From contig JASJZC010000001.1 in assembly GCA_037178855.1 (NCBI GenBank), positions 1,178,001 to 1,242,000 of the forward strand: DNA of 64,000 bases, in the 5' to 3' direction. The position numbers were made by a program, and so were the translations under genes. Of the stretch, positions 1-10,811 are shown in pieces. Positions within the stretch are counted from its first letter, which is position 1. Each line of letters begins with the position of its first letter. The notes beneath the pieces are model-generated. The model was given only the letters and a program-made list of their open reading frames with translations. It did no database searches and was not told where the DNA came from. This DNA comes from Oscheius sp. JU75. Its lineage: Eukaryota > Nematoda > Chromadorea > Rhabditida > Rhabditidae.

Positions 1-2253
1 GGACATGCTTGAGAGAAGAATGCAGCTGGATATACCCGAGTTTTATGTCGGTAAGTAAATTTCTAAGATTTTGGGACGAGTATGAGTCGAGCAGGAGAGT
101 ATAGGCCAAGAAACAAATAGAGATATTTGGAGGGAGACAGTATAGAGTATGATCCTAGGCTCGTAGCCTAATGACGAGTCAAGCGTGAGTAGCGAAACAG
201 ACTACCAATGGTACAGCCACAGAACAAAACATATTTTACTCTTTGGAATTGAGAGTCTACCTGGTACAGAAGGAGGTCAAGATGAAAGAGACAGACTAAC
301 AGAGACTAGAGGCAAAATTAAGGGTCTAGATCAAGATATCAGTACAGGAATAGCCCTTTTAAACTTCTAAAGCTAGGTCAGAGTCTCTTGCCCACCTAAA
401 ATTCATGTTTAGGCCCCTACTAAGTACTTAAAACCTCTATTCTTGACTCCCAATTTCCCCCATTTTAGGCTCAATCGTGGCCGTGACCACCGTCGACAAA
501 AACCTCGGCAGCAAGGAGAATCGCTTCGTCGGGATCTGCATTCGTCGCGAACGCGAGGGTCTAAAACATCAGGTCACGCTCAGAAATAATGTCGAGGGAC
601 AGGGTAAGTCTTTTTAAATTTTCATTTAAGACAAAATACTTTAGGAGTAGAAGTGATGTACGAGCTCTATAATCCGACCATCAAGAAGATTGAGACGTTG
701 AAGTTGGAGCGAAGACTGGACCAGGATTTGAGCTATCTCATCGACGCGATGCCGGAATACAGCACATTCGATTTCCATATGGAACCGATTGCGCATCCGG
801 CTGGCACACCGGTTCCAATTAATCAATTGAAGGTATTCATTCACTTTTTTTGGTTAATTTCACTCAAATTGAGGCCCTAAAATTGGTTTCTGGCCTCCGA
901 GATTATAAATCAGCTTATTCTAACATTTATCTGTGTGATAATCAGCAGATTTTTGAAGAGGAGAACACCTTTGGTACAAGGTTTTATAGGTGCTCGGCTT
1001 TCGAAAACAGTCTTTTCTTATCAAAATAGGCGTCAGCTGTTTGCTCGAGAGAAAGACGTGGCCATTTTGTAGTTTCGATACCAAAAAATAGATCTATGGT
1101 CTACTTTTTTCGCTTTAAGCGAGTGTCCGGCACGCTCATTGTGATAAGCAGCATACGAGAGCTGGGAGATAGCAAAAACGTAAAAATCACGGGTTTATTA
1201 ACATTTTCGACTTTCCCGCCGCTATAGCCAGACACTCGCTTTAACTATTAAGGAAACGCTGTTGCACCTTCTAGTTTGAGAACTAATACTGCTCAACCAT
1301 ATCGTGAACAATTCAAATTTCAGATTAAGTAATTGGTAAATAAATCTTGATAAGTGAAATTCACGTAACTTCCTGTATTGACTGACCTCAAGGACAAATA
1401 ACAAAAGTGTGCTCTGTATTTGTTTAAAAAGTGCGTTCATCTCTAAGGACGAGTCAACCGTAGAATCCACAAGGTTGGCCTAACTATGTTTCTGGATTAG
1501 AAGCAAAATAGGCGACGGATTCAGCCCCGAGTAAGCAATAAATATTGCCAAGGCATCCACATTCATGCTGAGATAAAGATATTAGATTACAGCAGCAAAA
1601 AAATTGCTAGCTCTACAGTTTGTCGTTACTTTGCGGAACGAAAAATATCCAAGAATTAGTGGTGTCATATTTTTGCTGTGATTACGCGCGCGGATTTTGT
1701 GAAAAATCGGCAAAAATATTATCATTTCTATCAGCAGACTCGTCTAGCACAGTTGGATTCTCTCATGCCTAATAATTTTTGTCTATTCTGTCGAATTCGG
1801 GATCATTCGAGCCTAGACTTTGCCGCCTGGAAGCTTACAAGAAATGAAAATAAAAGTCTAATCAGTTTTTCAACAGAACTCGTTGCGAAAATTCCATATG
1901 ACCACTTGAAAATTCCGATTTTTTTCAGGTAAAACTTCGTCCTCCACCATGGACTCGTCGCTGGGAGCTCTACGAATGCAAAGGAATTGAGGACTCATGG
2001 ACCCAGGCTACCCCTTGGTTCAAGCGCAAATTCCACAAGACTAAGGTATTTTAATTTGTATATACCAGGAAAAAAAACAAAAATTAAGGTAAACGACTAT
2101 CAATACTACGACCTCGTAGCCAACTATCGGACAAGTTCGACCCTGGAGCACGAGCTGCTCGTTGAGAAGGAGATGCAAAAGTTCGAGAAGCAGCGTCACG
2201 ATGCCGGCTTAACGAGAAGACGAATTTTCCGCAGTGCTGCAAGCAGTCGTTAA
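1..2253 (+). CDS. MRPL19: Mitochondrial ribosomal protein L19 (bL19m), 5' end outside the window
   Basis: Structural protein of the large subunit of the mitochondrial ribosome. Five exons join in frame: 1-50, 469-603, 645-832, 1929-2045 and 2089-2253 (stop TAA). The first encodes the stretch ending IPEFYVG, typical of the start of the L19 fold. Following exons carry [20 protein letters not shown]-like MYELYNP, a [13 protein letters not shown] helix and the strongly conserved [13 protein letters not shown], then PPPWTRRWE and a basic C-terminus. All borders are GT-AG; introns are 418, 41, 1096 and 43 nt. The N-terminus and targeting peptide lie upstream of the window. The 1.1 kb intron holds a small terminal-inverted-repeat element. 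The family call comes from motif recognition and the order of conserved blocks and is firm; exon borders are inferred from frame continuity. Confidence 0.93.
1114..1244. mobile_element. Small non-autonomous element with terminal inverted repeats (MITE-like)
   Basis: About 130 bp inside the long MRPL19 intron, bounded by inverted copies of TTTAAGCGAGTGTCCGGC (about 1114-1131) and its near complement ending at about 1244, with only one or two mismatches. Both ends carry TTAA, which may be part of the ends or a target duplication. No coding capacity. Seen as structure only; the family is unknown. Confidence 0.5.
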
Positions 2254-2463
2254 TGTACTGTTAAAAAATTTAGAAATGTTGGTTTTTGAGTGTTAATGTT
2301 ATGTAGGTTGTTATTAAAATTTGGACCATTATGACTTTTAAGTGATTTTAATAATGGTTAAGGACCAGAAAATATCTTAAAATGTATTTCGTCTTAAATT
2401 CGCATATTTTTAAGTTGCAGAAGCACATTAAACGATGCTACCGACGTAGCAGAAACTCCAAAA

Positions 2464-4854
2464 TGACTACCGGCTCAATGGAGGAAATCTGTCAGTTAAT
2501 AGCAGCCGCGAGGGGTGGAGGGACAGAAAAAGCGGTATTTAAGATGTTTGAGGAGGAGACAATCGTGGTGGAGGTGAGTAGAAGTCCTTAAAAATAGGAG
2601 AAATAATCTAAAACGGTGATATAATAAAAAAAAACAAAGCACTACATCGATCGGGACGATCTCTACCATTCATTTGAAACCCTTTATTTGCAGTGTTTGT
2701 TGGTTCACGTAAGCTGCGGCTCCAACTGCAGTCGAGCAGTCACTGTTGAGTCCTGGACCCTACAACGACTATCGAAACCCTGTACATCTGGTCTGGAGGC
2801 CGTCTTCCTACTCAACGCCATCCGTTCCCACCTTCATTTCAGTCAACTCAACGCCTTCTTGACAGAGAGACAGCTCCCGCCAAGTGTAGTTTGTACTTAT
2901 AGGTATGGGATTACTGTAGGATTAAAAAAGGAAGAAGTTGCAGAATCAATACGGGTGAGACAGTCAGGGCCGGTCCCGACATGGCTGTTCATAACTTTCC
3001 GACCTGTAAACTGGACCGGGACTCGTCTCTTCGTGTCTCTCTTACCTTTTTGAAAAAGACAGAGATAGAGATTCCTATGGGATTATGTCTGAACCTGAAC
3101 AATGACCAGTGGCTACTGCCGAGTCCCACGGACTCGGGAGAGAACAGCTTGTCGCCGCAGGATATAGCGGAGGAGATTAATCGGTGAGTCAAAGTGTGAA
3201 AGAGACAGATAGAGCAGAAATTGAGAGAGACAGATGGAGGAAAATGAGGGTGTTCCAGATTGAAGCACAAGCTACCACCATGCTCACCTACTGGAGAACC
3301 AAAAGTGAAGGTACCAGCCACTGAGGAGGTCTTGTTGGAGAAGAGTCAGGTGAGCGAAGAAAGAGAGAGAGACTGAGAGTCTAAGACACAGGAACATTGG
3401 AAGTCTGACGGTCCTGGGGCAGTGACAGATAGAAGGATAGCGAAAGGTTATTGCCAGGTTGACAAAGCTTATCTGAAAGAGAAAGACTCCGACAGTATAA
3501 GAAGACTAAATGACAGGGTACAGGGGTAGGATTTCAGAGAGTCGGGGATAGCAGACAGGATAGTATCAGACCGAGAGACGAGAGGTCCTTTTCCTGACAC
3601 ATTGATAGAGTCAGATGACTAATAAATCAACCGATGAGAGGCTGACTGAGGCAAAAACAATGCCAAATACGTGAATACTGAATGACAGGGTAAGCAAGCA
3701 GAAAGCATTTTCGAAAACGAAGAAAGAATAGTAGACAAGTTGACTTCCCTTGTAATCAGTTACTGCCTTCGGTTCTGAAGTAACAAAGATGCAAACAAAG
3801 TTTTCTGTTTCAAAGCAACACTCCCAAATTACAGGCCCTGAAATCTGAAGAAAGAACGGTAGACAAGTTGACTACTTCCCTTGACGGTCTTGTCTCTCGA
3901 CCATCTCGTCTCCGGACAAAGAGTGGCTCTTCAGCTCTCCTATTCAATAAGTCCACTGGTCTACCCTCTCATTCCAGTCCAGCTCCGCTGGCTCGACAGA
4001 GAAAGTGAGACATGTCAGACGATGTCAGTATAACAGTGTCTTTCAGCTTCTCGTGCGGAGATGTGACAGACGTGAAGAAATCTCCTGGACTACTAGGAAG
4101 TTTTGAAGAGAGTGCCTTGAAGGACCGGCTGGAGCCGGTCAAGCAGCTGGAAGGGTACAAACTACAGATAGCTGCCTCTGGCAACTTCTCTCCTCCTCAT
4201 ACAACGTTGCCAATGAAGGTTTTCATCTTTGATGAGAATGAGCACGACCCGCTACCGAGTCTGGTAAGGGGGGATACAGAGGCATAGAGAGACAAAGAGA
4301 TAGAGCCACTATTAATGAATCCTTTTCAGGGAACCTGTAGTCTATCGTCTTGTGGAAAGAAGGGTTACCGAATCCCGAAGCAGGGAATGTTACAGGCAGT
4401 AAGTCAAGAGACAGGGACAGAATATGAGTCATTTCCAGACCGTCTTCAACCCTCAGGGTACTGTCATGAAATTGTTCTTGATCCCCTACGATGTCTCTGA
4501 TATGCCATCATCTTCCCAAACTTTCCTTCGACAGAGAACATCTCTAGATTCAGGAAACGATAAGCATCTACAGTACCTCATCCACTTCAGGTGGGACAGA
4601 GACAGAGGACAGAAAGACAGATGCAATTCAGACTGTCATCGGACCGGTCAAGTCGGGTCTATCTTCATACGGACATTCGTGTTCTCTTCTCACAAAACAG
4701 TAGTCTCAGTGGATTGAATGTTCAGATCAAGGTGAGAGACAGTGATAGTGACATGTACTCTTTTCAGGACAATATCGGGACAGAGAGTGAAAAGTACCAA
4801 GTCACCAGTGAGCTCCAGACCCCCGTCTGTCCCAAATACTCTCCCAAGAAGTGA
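2464..4854 (+). CDS. Atos/FAM214-family protein
   Basis: Homologue of animal Atos proteins (FAM214A/ATOSA, ATOSB), reported as transcriptional regulators. Exons traced by frame: 2464-2573, 2694-2902, 2920-3183, 3259-3349, 3835-4004, 4047-4263, 4330-4398, 4439-4590, 4632-4731 and 4768-4854. Diagnostic blocks are ESWTLQRL with HLHFSQLNAFL, then SPGLLGSFEESALKDR, the conserved-domain run LQIAASGNFSPPHTTLPMKV, GYRIPKQGMLQATVFNPQ, YDVSDMPSSSQTFLRQRT and VYLHTDIRVLFS, ending CPKYSPKK. These follow the vertebrate order. The start chosen is MTTGSMEEIC, preceded by an acceptor-like AG at 2420; an upstream in-frame ATG at 2382 is possible. Oddity: to keep frame between the second and third blocks a 17-nt intron (2903-2919) is needed. 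Family call firm, that junction uncertain. Confidence 0.88.
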
Positions 4855-5748
4855 CAGTGTATAACTTGTACAGTATGTTTTGTCAATTGTAGAGATTTAC
4901 CCCATAGAGACACCTTCATAGATTGTAGATTACACAACAAATGCCTCTCATAGAGTCCTTTCATAGAGATGTACAGAAATTAGAAATTGTCTGGGAAAGA
5001 TTGCCTTACATTTCACCTAGTGACCCCTTCTCTCAACTTCACATGTGTCAGATTGGCTATAATTTTCGGTGAATCCCTCAGGGACTTTGAACCATGGGTT
5101 CTTGTTTTTAGATTCTGCACTTGGGTGTGTGGAAGAATAAACAGTTTTGCATTGCATATTTTATAGAGACGGAGATACAGTGAGAGACAGAGTGACAGAG
5201 AGACAGAGGCAAAGAGCTTCCAAACCTCATAACTGACCAGACTGTCGTTCTGTTCTTCGCTTTTGGAGCCTGCCCAGTTTGACTTCACCAGCCAGAGAGA
5301 TATCAGAAGCAATCTGCGAAACAACTGAGCCTAGTCTCTTGACAGGACATATCAATTTGACTTTACTTTCGCTTCGAGTCCATAGACAGAAGCAGAAACA
5401 CAGAAACTATGGAACTTTAAGGGTCCAAAAACGGTTTACATTGACTGACAGTGACATGGTTAATTTGACAAAAACCAGAGTCAAGAGGACAGGGACAGGA
5501 TAAGGAGGCGAAATAACAAGAGACACACAGTGACTGTGAAAACGTTAGACTGATAGGCAGACAGATTGACAAGGTATGAATACTGGAGAGTTGTCCAGGA
5601 AATCTTCCATGCTGAAATAGGCTAGTCCACTAAATAAAGATCTGTCTAGTGGCTGTCCCTTCAGAGGTAGATATCGTTTACATCTTTCTCCCGAGAAAGG
5701 GCGAGAATCTTGGCTTGGGACCTTCAGATTAGAGAAGAACTGTCTCTG
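4855..5748. other. Intergenic stretch, no gene recognised
   Basis: Downstream of the atos stop and before the inverted duplication. It contains GACAGAGA-type simple sequence around 5170-5215 and 5510-5570. Short open frames on both strands lack homology, codon bias and splice context, so I see no supportable gene. Confidence 0.5.
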
Positions 5749-6493
5749 CCGCAAACACAGCTCACAGCTTCTACTGCTACCGCGACAACGTCGACGTCAA
5801 CCACTATCTCTGTGTCCCTCTTTCTACCTCTCCACACACAAAATTGAGCCCTTTATTAGTCACACCCATACTACCAGTCGTGATCCTTGGTCAGTTCACT
5901 GCCATCAGCCTTGGCATAGTAGATTCCGTCTCCGCGAAGGAACCAGTTCTGATCTCCCCAGTGTCCCTTGTAGACGTCCCAATGGTTCGACTTTCCGTCA
6001 GAAGTCGACACATCACACCAGAAGAGAGTACGACCGTCGATTCTTTCCTCTGAAGCAGTCAGATAGAGAGTAAGAATGAGAGAACTGACTGAATTTCCAG
6101 GCGAAGCCCTCTCCGTCATTCAGCTTCTGCTCATCGATCGTATCGTCTCCCGAGGCACAATTGGCAGTCACAACGACGTCCTTTCCCATAGTGTTGGTCA
6201 CTCTCACGTAGCGTTCCTGATTGTTGGCCTTCAGGATTGTCTTGATGATGGCTCCGATGGCTCCGATGGCAGCGCCACCGACCAGACCTCCAGCACTGAG
6301 ACTGCCGATTCCGAGGAAGGCAGCAGGACTGGAAAAGTGCACTTGTACTGTCTTTCTTTCTCTCAGTCTCTTAGATTCTCTGTCTGTCTGTCTCTCTGTC
6401 CAGAACTCACATGCTGGCATCCGCCACTGCGAAGCACAGAGCTGCTATGTAGAAACAATGGAAGATTTTCATTTCGATTGAAACTGTCCAGAA
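5749..6493. repeat. Left arm of a large inverted duplication
   Basis: The arm is the near-complement of 6786-7528. It covers the complete S1-like gene on the minus strand plus about 120 bp beyond its stop codon (the region rich in CGACGTCAACCAC) and about 20 bp upstream of its ATG. Differences are scattered single bases, mostly in introns and synonymous positions. Confidence 0.85.
5871..6472 (-). CDS. Secreted S1/SPH-like protein, copy A
   Basis: Predicted 159-residue secreted protein. Exons on the minus strand are 6472-6411, 6328-6090 and 6049-5871 (stop CTA complement at 5871-5873). The signal peptide MKIFHCFYIAALCFAVADAS is followed by a small-residue, Gly/Ala-rich hydrophobic stretch (SLSAGGLVGGAAIGAIGAII), then a beta-rich domain. 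It has YVRVTNTMGKDVVVTANCAS, a second cysteine in TLFWCDVS, HWDVYKGHWGDQNW and the closing LRGDGIYYAK. This order (VxVxN...C, F.F, TLF.C, VY, W..R.DGIY) is the signature of plant self-incompatibility S1 homologues (PF05938-like). It lies head to head with an almost identical copy. Function in an animal is unknown; a small stable secreted recognition or effector protein is only inference. Confidence 0.78.
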
Positions 6494-6804
6494 AGATTCT
6501 GGGTGCCCTTATGTACCAAACCAGGATGTTCATACACCGCACAAAGCAGGCCATTTCCATATAGATTGCACTTCCAAAATAGAAATAGTTTGATCCTGAT
6601 AACAATTTTTTTTAAACCCACAAACAGTTTGATCCCACTCCAAGCGACGGACAGCTAATTGTCGAGGCAGTGAGACTAGGTAATGCGGAACAAACTGCAG
6701 ATTTGATTCGTTTGGTGATCAAACTGTCGATGAAAATACACAAACACATGATAACTTCCGGTATAAAAGAGCTGCCTGAAAAAGTCTGGACAGTTTCAAT
6801 CGAA
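6473..6804. promoter_or_regulatory. Shared divergent promoter between the two S1-like genes
   Basis: The 332 bp between the two start codons must hold both promoters. For the plus-strand copy a TATA box, TATAAAAG, lies at about 6762-6769, 43 bp upstream of the ATG at 6805. The minus-strand side has only a weaker ACATAAGG at the equivalent place, so promoter strength may differ although the coding regions hardly do. AGTTTGATC motifs occur at about 6588 and 6628 with a GTGATCAAACT counterpart at 6715. Confidence 0.55.
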
Positions 6805-7528
6805 ATGAAAGTCTTCCATTGTTTCTACATAGCAGCTCTGTGCTTCGCAGTGGCGGATGCTAGCATGTGAGTTCTGGACAGAGAGACAGACAGAGAATCT
6901 AAGAGACTGAGAGAAAGAAAGACAGTACAAGTGCACTTTTCCAGTCCTGCTGCCTTCCTCGGAATCGGCAGTCTCAGTGCTGGAGGCCTGGTCGGTGGCG
7001 CTGCCATCGGAGCCATCGGAGCCATCATCAAGACAATCCTGAAGGCCAATAATCAGGAACGCTACGTGAGAGTGACCAACACTATGGGAAAGGACGTCGT
7101 TGTGACTGCCAATTGTGCCTCGGGAGACGATACGATCGATGAGCAGAAGCTGAATGACGGAGAGGGCTTCGCCTGGAAGTTCAGTCAGTTCTCTCACCTC
7201 AACTCTCTATTAGATTGCTTCAGAGGAAAGAATCGACGGTCGTACTCTCTTCTGGTGTGATGTGTCGACTTCTGACGGAAAGTCGAACCATTGGGACGTC
7301 TACAAGGGACACTGGGGAGATCAGAACTGGTTCCTTCGCGGAGACGGAATCTACTATGCCAAGGCTGATGGCAGTGAACTGACCAAGGATCACGACTGGT
7401 AGTATGGGTGTGACTAATAAAGTGCTCAATTTTGTGTGTGGAGAGGTAGAAAGAGGGACACAGGGATAGTGGTTGACATCGACGTTGTCGCGGTAGCAGT
7501 AGAAGCTGTGAGCTGTGTTTGCGGCTTG
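6786..7528. repeat. Right arm of the large inverted duplication
   Basis: Near-complement of 5749-6493, carrying the plus-strand S1-like gene, its AATAAA signal (about 7416) and about 120 bp of downstream flank. The matched block ends just before TTGATCTGGTCG at about 7528. Confidence 0.85.
6805..7402 (+). CDS. Secreted S1/SPH-like protein, copy B
   Basis: Exons 6805-6866, 6945-7183 and 7224-7402 (TAG) give 159 residues. The protein is nearly identical to the divergent copy: signal peptide MKVFHCFYIAALCFAVADAS, Gly/Ala-rich hydrophobic segment, then the S1-like beta domain with two cysteines (VTANCAS, TLFWCDV) and the WFLRGDGIYY ending. Second-intron choice: splicing at GTCAGT (7184) to CAG (7223) restores WKFKERIDGRTLFWCDV in one frame. 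The TATA box sits at 6762 and AATAAA follows the stop. Conservation of the reading frame and the same splice sites in both copies argue that both are functional. S1 homologues are best known from plants; its presence among clearly animal genes is notable. Confidence 0.8.
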
Positions 7529-7544
7529 ATCTGGTCGATGGTGC

Positions 7545-7550
<6 letters not shown>

Positions 7551-7583
<33 letters not shown>
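7551..7583. repeat. (TA)n microsatellite
   Basis: Uninterrupted TA dinucleotide run of about 33 bp between the S1-like duplication and the F-box gene. Confidence 0.95.
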
Positions 7584-7586
<3 letters not shown>

Positions 7587-7893
7587 CTGTCACGTAATAA
7601 TTGATCGTTCTTCCCAGGCAGTCAAGATCATGCTTCCAGAAGAAAAAGAGAACAGAGAGGCAGAGAGACTGTGAGACAGAGGCATTCCCCTTGTTTATGT
7701 GTCATGCCTCCTCTAGCCCGTCTCTGCTCTCTACTCCCTCGCCTCTCAGCCGGCCCGCGTTCTTTTTGAATATAGGGATTTTCAGGCTAATCTTTCGGCT
7801 TGTTACTTCAGTTTTTATAAAAAAAAAAATTCAGTATTTTTGTGGTATACAATCAGTCTACCATACAAAAACCGTAATCTCCTTATATTCAGA

Positions 7894-9592
7894 ATGAATG
7901 ACCGGCAAGCGAGTCTTCTGACATTGGATGACGACTCCTTAGCACATCTTTTTTCTTTTTTGGAGCCCAAACCCATATACTCCGTTTCCAAATGTTGCAA
8001 ACGCTTGCGGTAAGTTTTGGTTAGTTTCTTTGTGGCTCTTTCACTTGAACACTCTGCCACTGCGAGCGTACGCAATTGCGTAGGCAGCATTTTCGCATGG
8101 AAGGCAAAACTTTCCAACTTTTTGATGTTCCGCAAAGTTATAGAGCAGAAAAAGGACTACAACATTCTAGTCGAAACTGTCCGAAAACGTCGCGTACTCA
8201 TATTCGTAACGGGTCTCAACCTGAATCTTTAGGTCAACAGTAGCCGTGTATCTGAAAAGATTTCCTGCAAGACGGTATCCGATTCAATGGGACTACGGGA
8301 AGATAGAAGTTAGTAGAAGGGGGGTGACAGTGGAAAGACAAAAACGTGATCCGGTCATGAAGCGACACAGAACGAACTACATCTCTGTGCCGCCTTTCAA
8401 TTACAGTGTGAGTTTCGAAACCGACTGTGACAGAAACTTTGACAGTTTGACGAGTTCGATGAAATGTTGGACTTCTTTGCTCCGGCCTTCAAGATCTTCC
8501 ATTTTCGGGCCAGTCGACTAAATACGAATGTTTTGGATGGTATCGATTGCATGAGGCTAAAGGACTGTGCGAAGGAAAAAGATCAGACGCTACTTTTCGA
8601 TGTGGACTTAAATGATGTGAGTGAGGGGACAGAGAATGACAGGGAGACAAAGAGGGAGATACAATGACTCATTTTCAGCTCTCTTCCTCTGAAATTGGCG
8701 CTTTCCTGACAACCCTGAATCCAGTGGCCTTGCACTTCTACGGTTTCTTCGATCGCTCAGTCATTACTGGAGAGGTAGACTTTAACAATTTCATCTTCTT
8801 AAAACCTCTAGGCAATCCCTCTTCGCGTTCAAAACATCTACATAACGGAGAATTCTGCTTCTCCGAAGGATCCAGAACTCGGATCCCGTCTTGACTTGGG
8901 CTTCTTCCAAAGAATTTTGACCAGTTGGAAGGATATGACGGAAGCTGGATTGATTCTCCCAAGGACCGAGTGGCATGATCCTTTGCTAAAGTTTGATGGG
9001 AATCATAGGAGCCTGTATATCGATCACTGCAGATTGACAGTGGAGGAGGTCAGAGAGATATGGAAGGTGAGAAAGTGACAGTGACAGTCTGCTTTCTAAT
9101 GAGCAGCTTCAGATAGCTTACAGTCGCTTCGGAATAAACCAAACAATTAGATTCTTCAATGTCCGTAAAAGGGAGCTACTAGCTTTGAACTACGAAACAC
9201 CTCAACTCACAGATGGGGCAAATCTTCTGCCTACTCTGCAGGCCGAAATGGACAATATACAAATTTCTACCGGCAAAACGCTGTAAGCTGTGCACTTTTC
9301 AGTTTAAAAATTTTCTTCTTTAGATGCATCCGTTTCGAGAATGGTGTGGACAATGAGGGGAGCCGTATGGCGTAAGACTCGATTACCTGTCTAAACAACT
9401 TGTGTTTGTAGCGTTTTCGACAATCTTGCCTCGAGCAGTTTGAGTCCTTTCAACTCGGAGCAGACAGCTTACATGAGCTGCCATCTGGTGATGAACCAAT
9501 GTACGCAAGGGGTCAGAGCTCTACTTCCTCAAGTGATTTACAATTCTGAGAGATACACTATTGTGAGGCGAAATCCTCGCCGGAATGATTAG
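7894..9592 (+). CDS. F-box protein
   Basis: Predicted 405-residue F-box protein, probably a substrate adaptor of an SCF ubiquitin ligase. Exons 7894-8009, 8233-8407, 8446-8616, 8679-8774, 8812-9066, 9107-9282, 9324-9371 and 9412-9592 (TAG) join without frame breaks. Residues about 10-40 form the F-box: LLTLDDDSLAHLFSFLEPKP followed by IYSVSKCCKRLR. The rest shows no recognised repeats: FDEFDEMLDFFAPAFKIFHF, LTTLNPVALHFYGFF, SRLDLGFFQRIL, VEEVREIWKLQIAYSRFG and a basic end RRNPRRND. Its overall plan (short N-terminal F-box plus about 350 residues of unclassified sequence) recalls the fast-evolving F-box families of invertebrates. The ATG follows an acceptor-like ATATTCAG|A, so a 5' leader may be spliced or trans-spliced on. 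Confidence 0.82.
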
Positions 9593-9795
9593 CTTTGTCG
9601 GTTGTTTGTCTCTCTATCTCTCTTGATCACTGGTCCCCGTCCCTCCATGACCCCCGGTCATTTTCCTCGCCCCATTGTCACCAAGTACTGACTTAATTGA
9701 TTGGACAATGCCCCCTGTCTATCCCTAGCACCCGCCCTCTAACCTAGGTCAGGTAGTCAGTCAGTCTCAGCTCGACCACCGCTCTCTCTACTACC

Positions 9796-10062
9796 ATGTA
9801 CTTCTGCAGCAAGCCTGTCATGAGTGAGTTCCTCTGTCTCTTTTGGTCTATGGCTTTTTTTCCAGACAACCCTCTGATCTGCCCTGAGACTCACAAGATC
9901 GTCAATTCAACTGTTGTCCTCATGCCGGAGGCCAAGAAGGAGGAGAAGAAGCGCCTGCGTCCCATCTGCATCGTCGGCCTGATCGTCATGTTCCTTCTGG
10001 TTGCCGGCTACTGCCCCTACCTTCGTCAACTCTTGAACACCTGGTTGTCCAACTCTGAGTAA
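9796..10062 (+). CDS. Small single-pass membrane protein, unknown
   Basis: Two exons, 9796-9823 and 9866-10062, give 74 residues. A short cysteine-containing N-terminus (MYFCSKPV...LICPETHK) is followed by a charged KKEEKKRLR, one hydrophobic helix (ICIVGLIVMFLLVAGY) and a 16-residue tail. There is no N-terminal signal peptide. The positive charge just before the helix predicts an internal N-terminus. I do not recognise the family. The splice at A|GTGAGT is canonical. Confidence 0.6.
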   Translation: MYFCSKPVMSEFLCLFWSMAFFPDNPLICPETHKIVNSTVVLMPEAKKEEKKRLRPICIVGLIVMFLLVAGYCPYLRQLLNTWLSNSE

Positions 10063-10677
10063 ACGTTACTTCAATTTACATTTTTGACAAGACAGAGAGA
10101 CAGAGACGGAAACCGTTCCCATTCCGAGCTTGTTTTCCTCTTCCCTACCATCTGTGAGATTGAACACATAAACATGTTCCTCCTCCCCCTCTGCCCAAAA
10201 AACATGGATGATATTTGCCGAATGCGACACTGTTTTCTCACCCCGGACGATTTTAAAATGCGGACCTCGCAACTAATTTCAGTCGTATTTTCAAGGCCGT
10301 CTCGTGTTTTTCGCCGAGGAGTCATGTTGTTATTGTGACTGTTAGCATGACGCGAATCGGTCTATTGCTCGTTCTGTTCCCTGTCCGGACGACCCATATT
10401 CTCTTGTCTAGCTTGTACTCTCAACCCTGATTCATTGGATTGGGCCCTTTGCTCCGCTACAGAGCAATTGATAAGACTAGAAGACATATTGCCACTGAGA
10501 GAGTATATAAGTCTCGACCAGACCACTTCCCCTCCATCCTCTGAACATTCTTTCCGTCTTCCAGTCTCTCTGTCTCTCTCAGTTCCCATCTATCTGTGAC
10601 AGTACATAAAAACTTTCGGAAATCCTTCGAAATTGCCCCGTCGAATGTGATACTCCCGCGATTCTTGGTCCCACATG
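10063..10677. other. Intergenic region with a TATA box
   Basis: No gene recognised. A clear TATATAA is at about 10504-10510 and is followed by a C/T-rich stretch; it could drive the RMDN gene, whose first recognised exon starts at 10812 beyond the tRNA. Frames here are short and unsupported. Confidence 0.4.
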
Positions 10678-10749
10678 TCCGTTGTGGTCTAGTGGTTAGG
10701 ATTTATGGCTCTCACCCATAAGGCCCGGGTTCGATTCCCGGCAACGGAA
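10678..10749 (+). tRNA. tRNA-Glu (CTC)
   Basis: 72 nt. The acceptor stem TCCGTTG pairs with CAACGGA, followed by discriminator A. The D-arm is TGGTCTAGTGGTTAGGA. The anticodon stem ATTTATGG/CCATAAGG encloses loop CTCTCAC with anticodon CTC, and the T-arm carries GGTTCGATTCC. A T-run follows within 10 bp, as expected for an RNA polymerase III terminator. The mature-length sequence is the same as the tRNA on the minus strand at 21996-22067. Confidence 0.96.
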
Positions 10750-10811
10750 GATATTTTTTTCCTAAATTTCTTTGTTTCTTTTGCTGATTTTCGACATTTT
10801 TCATGTTTAGA

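Noticed and set aside
2989-3321. 110-residue minus-strand frame
   Set aside because: Antisense shadow of atos exons 2920-3183 and 3259-3349.
6076-6564. 162-residue plus-strand frame (and its mirror at 6796-7197)
   Set aside because: Antisense shadow of the S1-like gene, present in both arms simply because the arms are copies.
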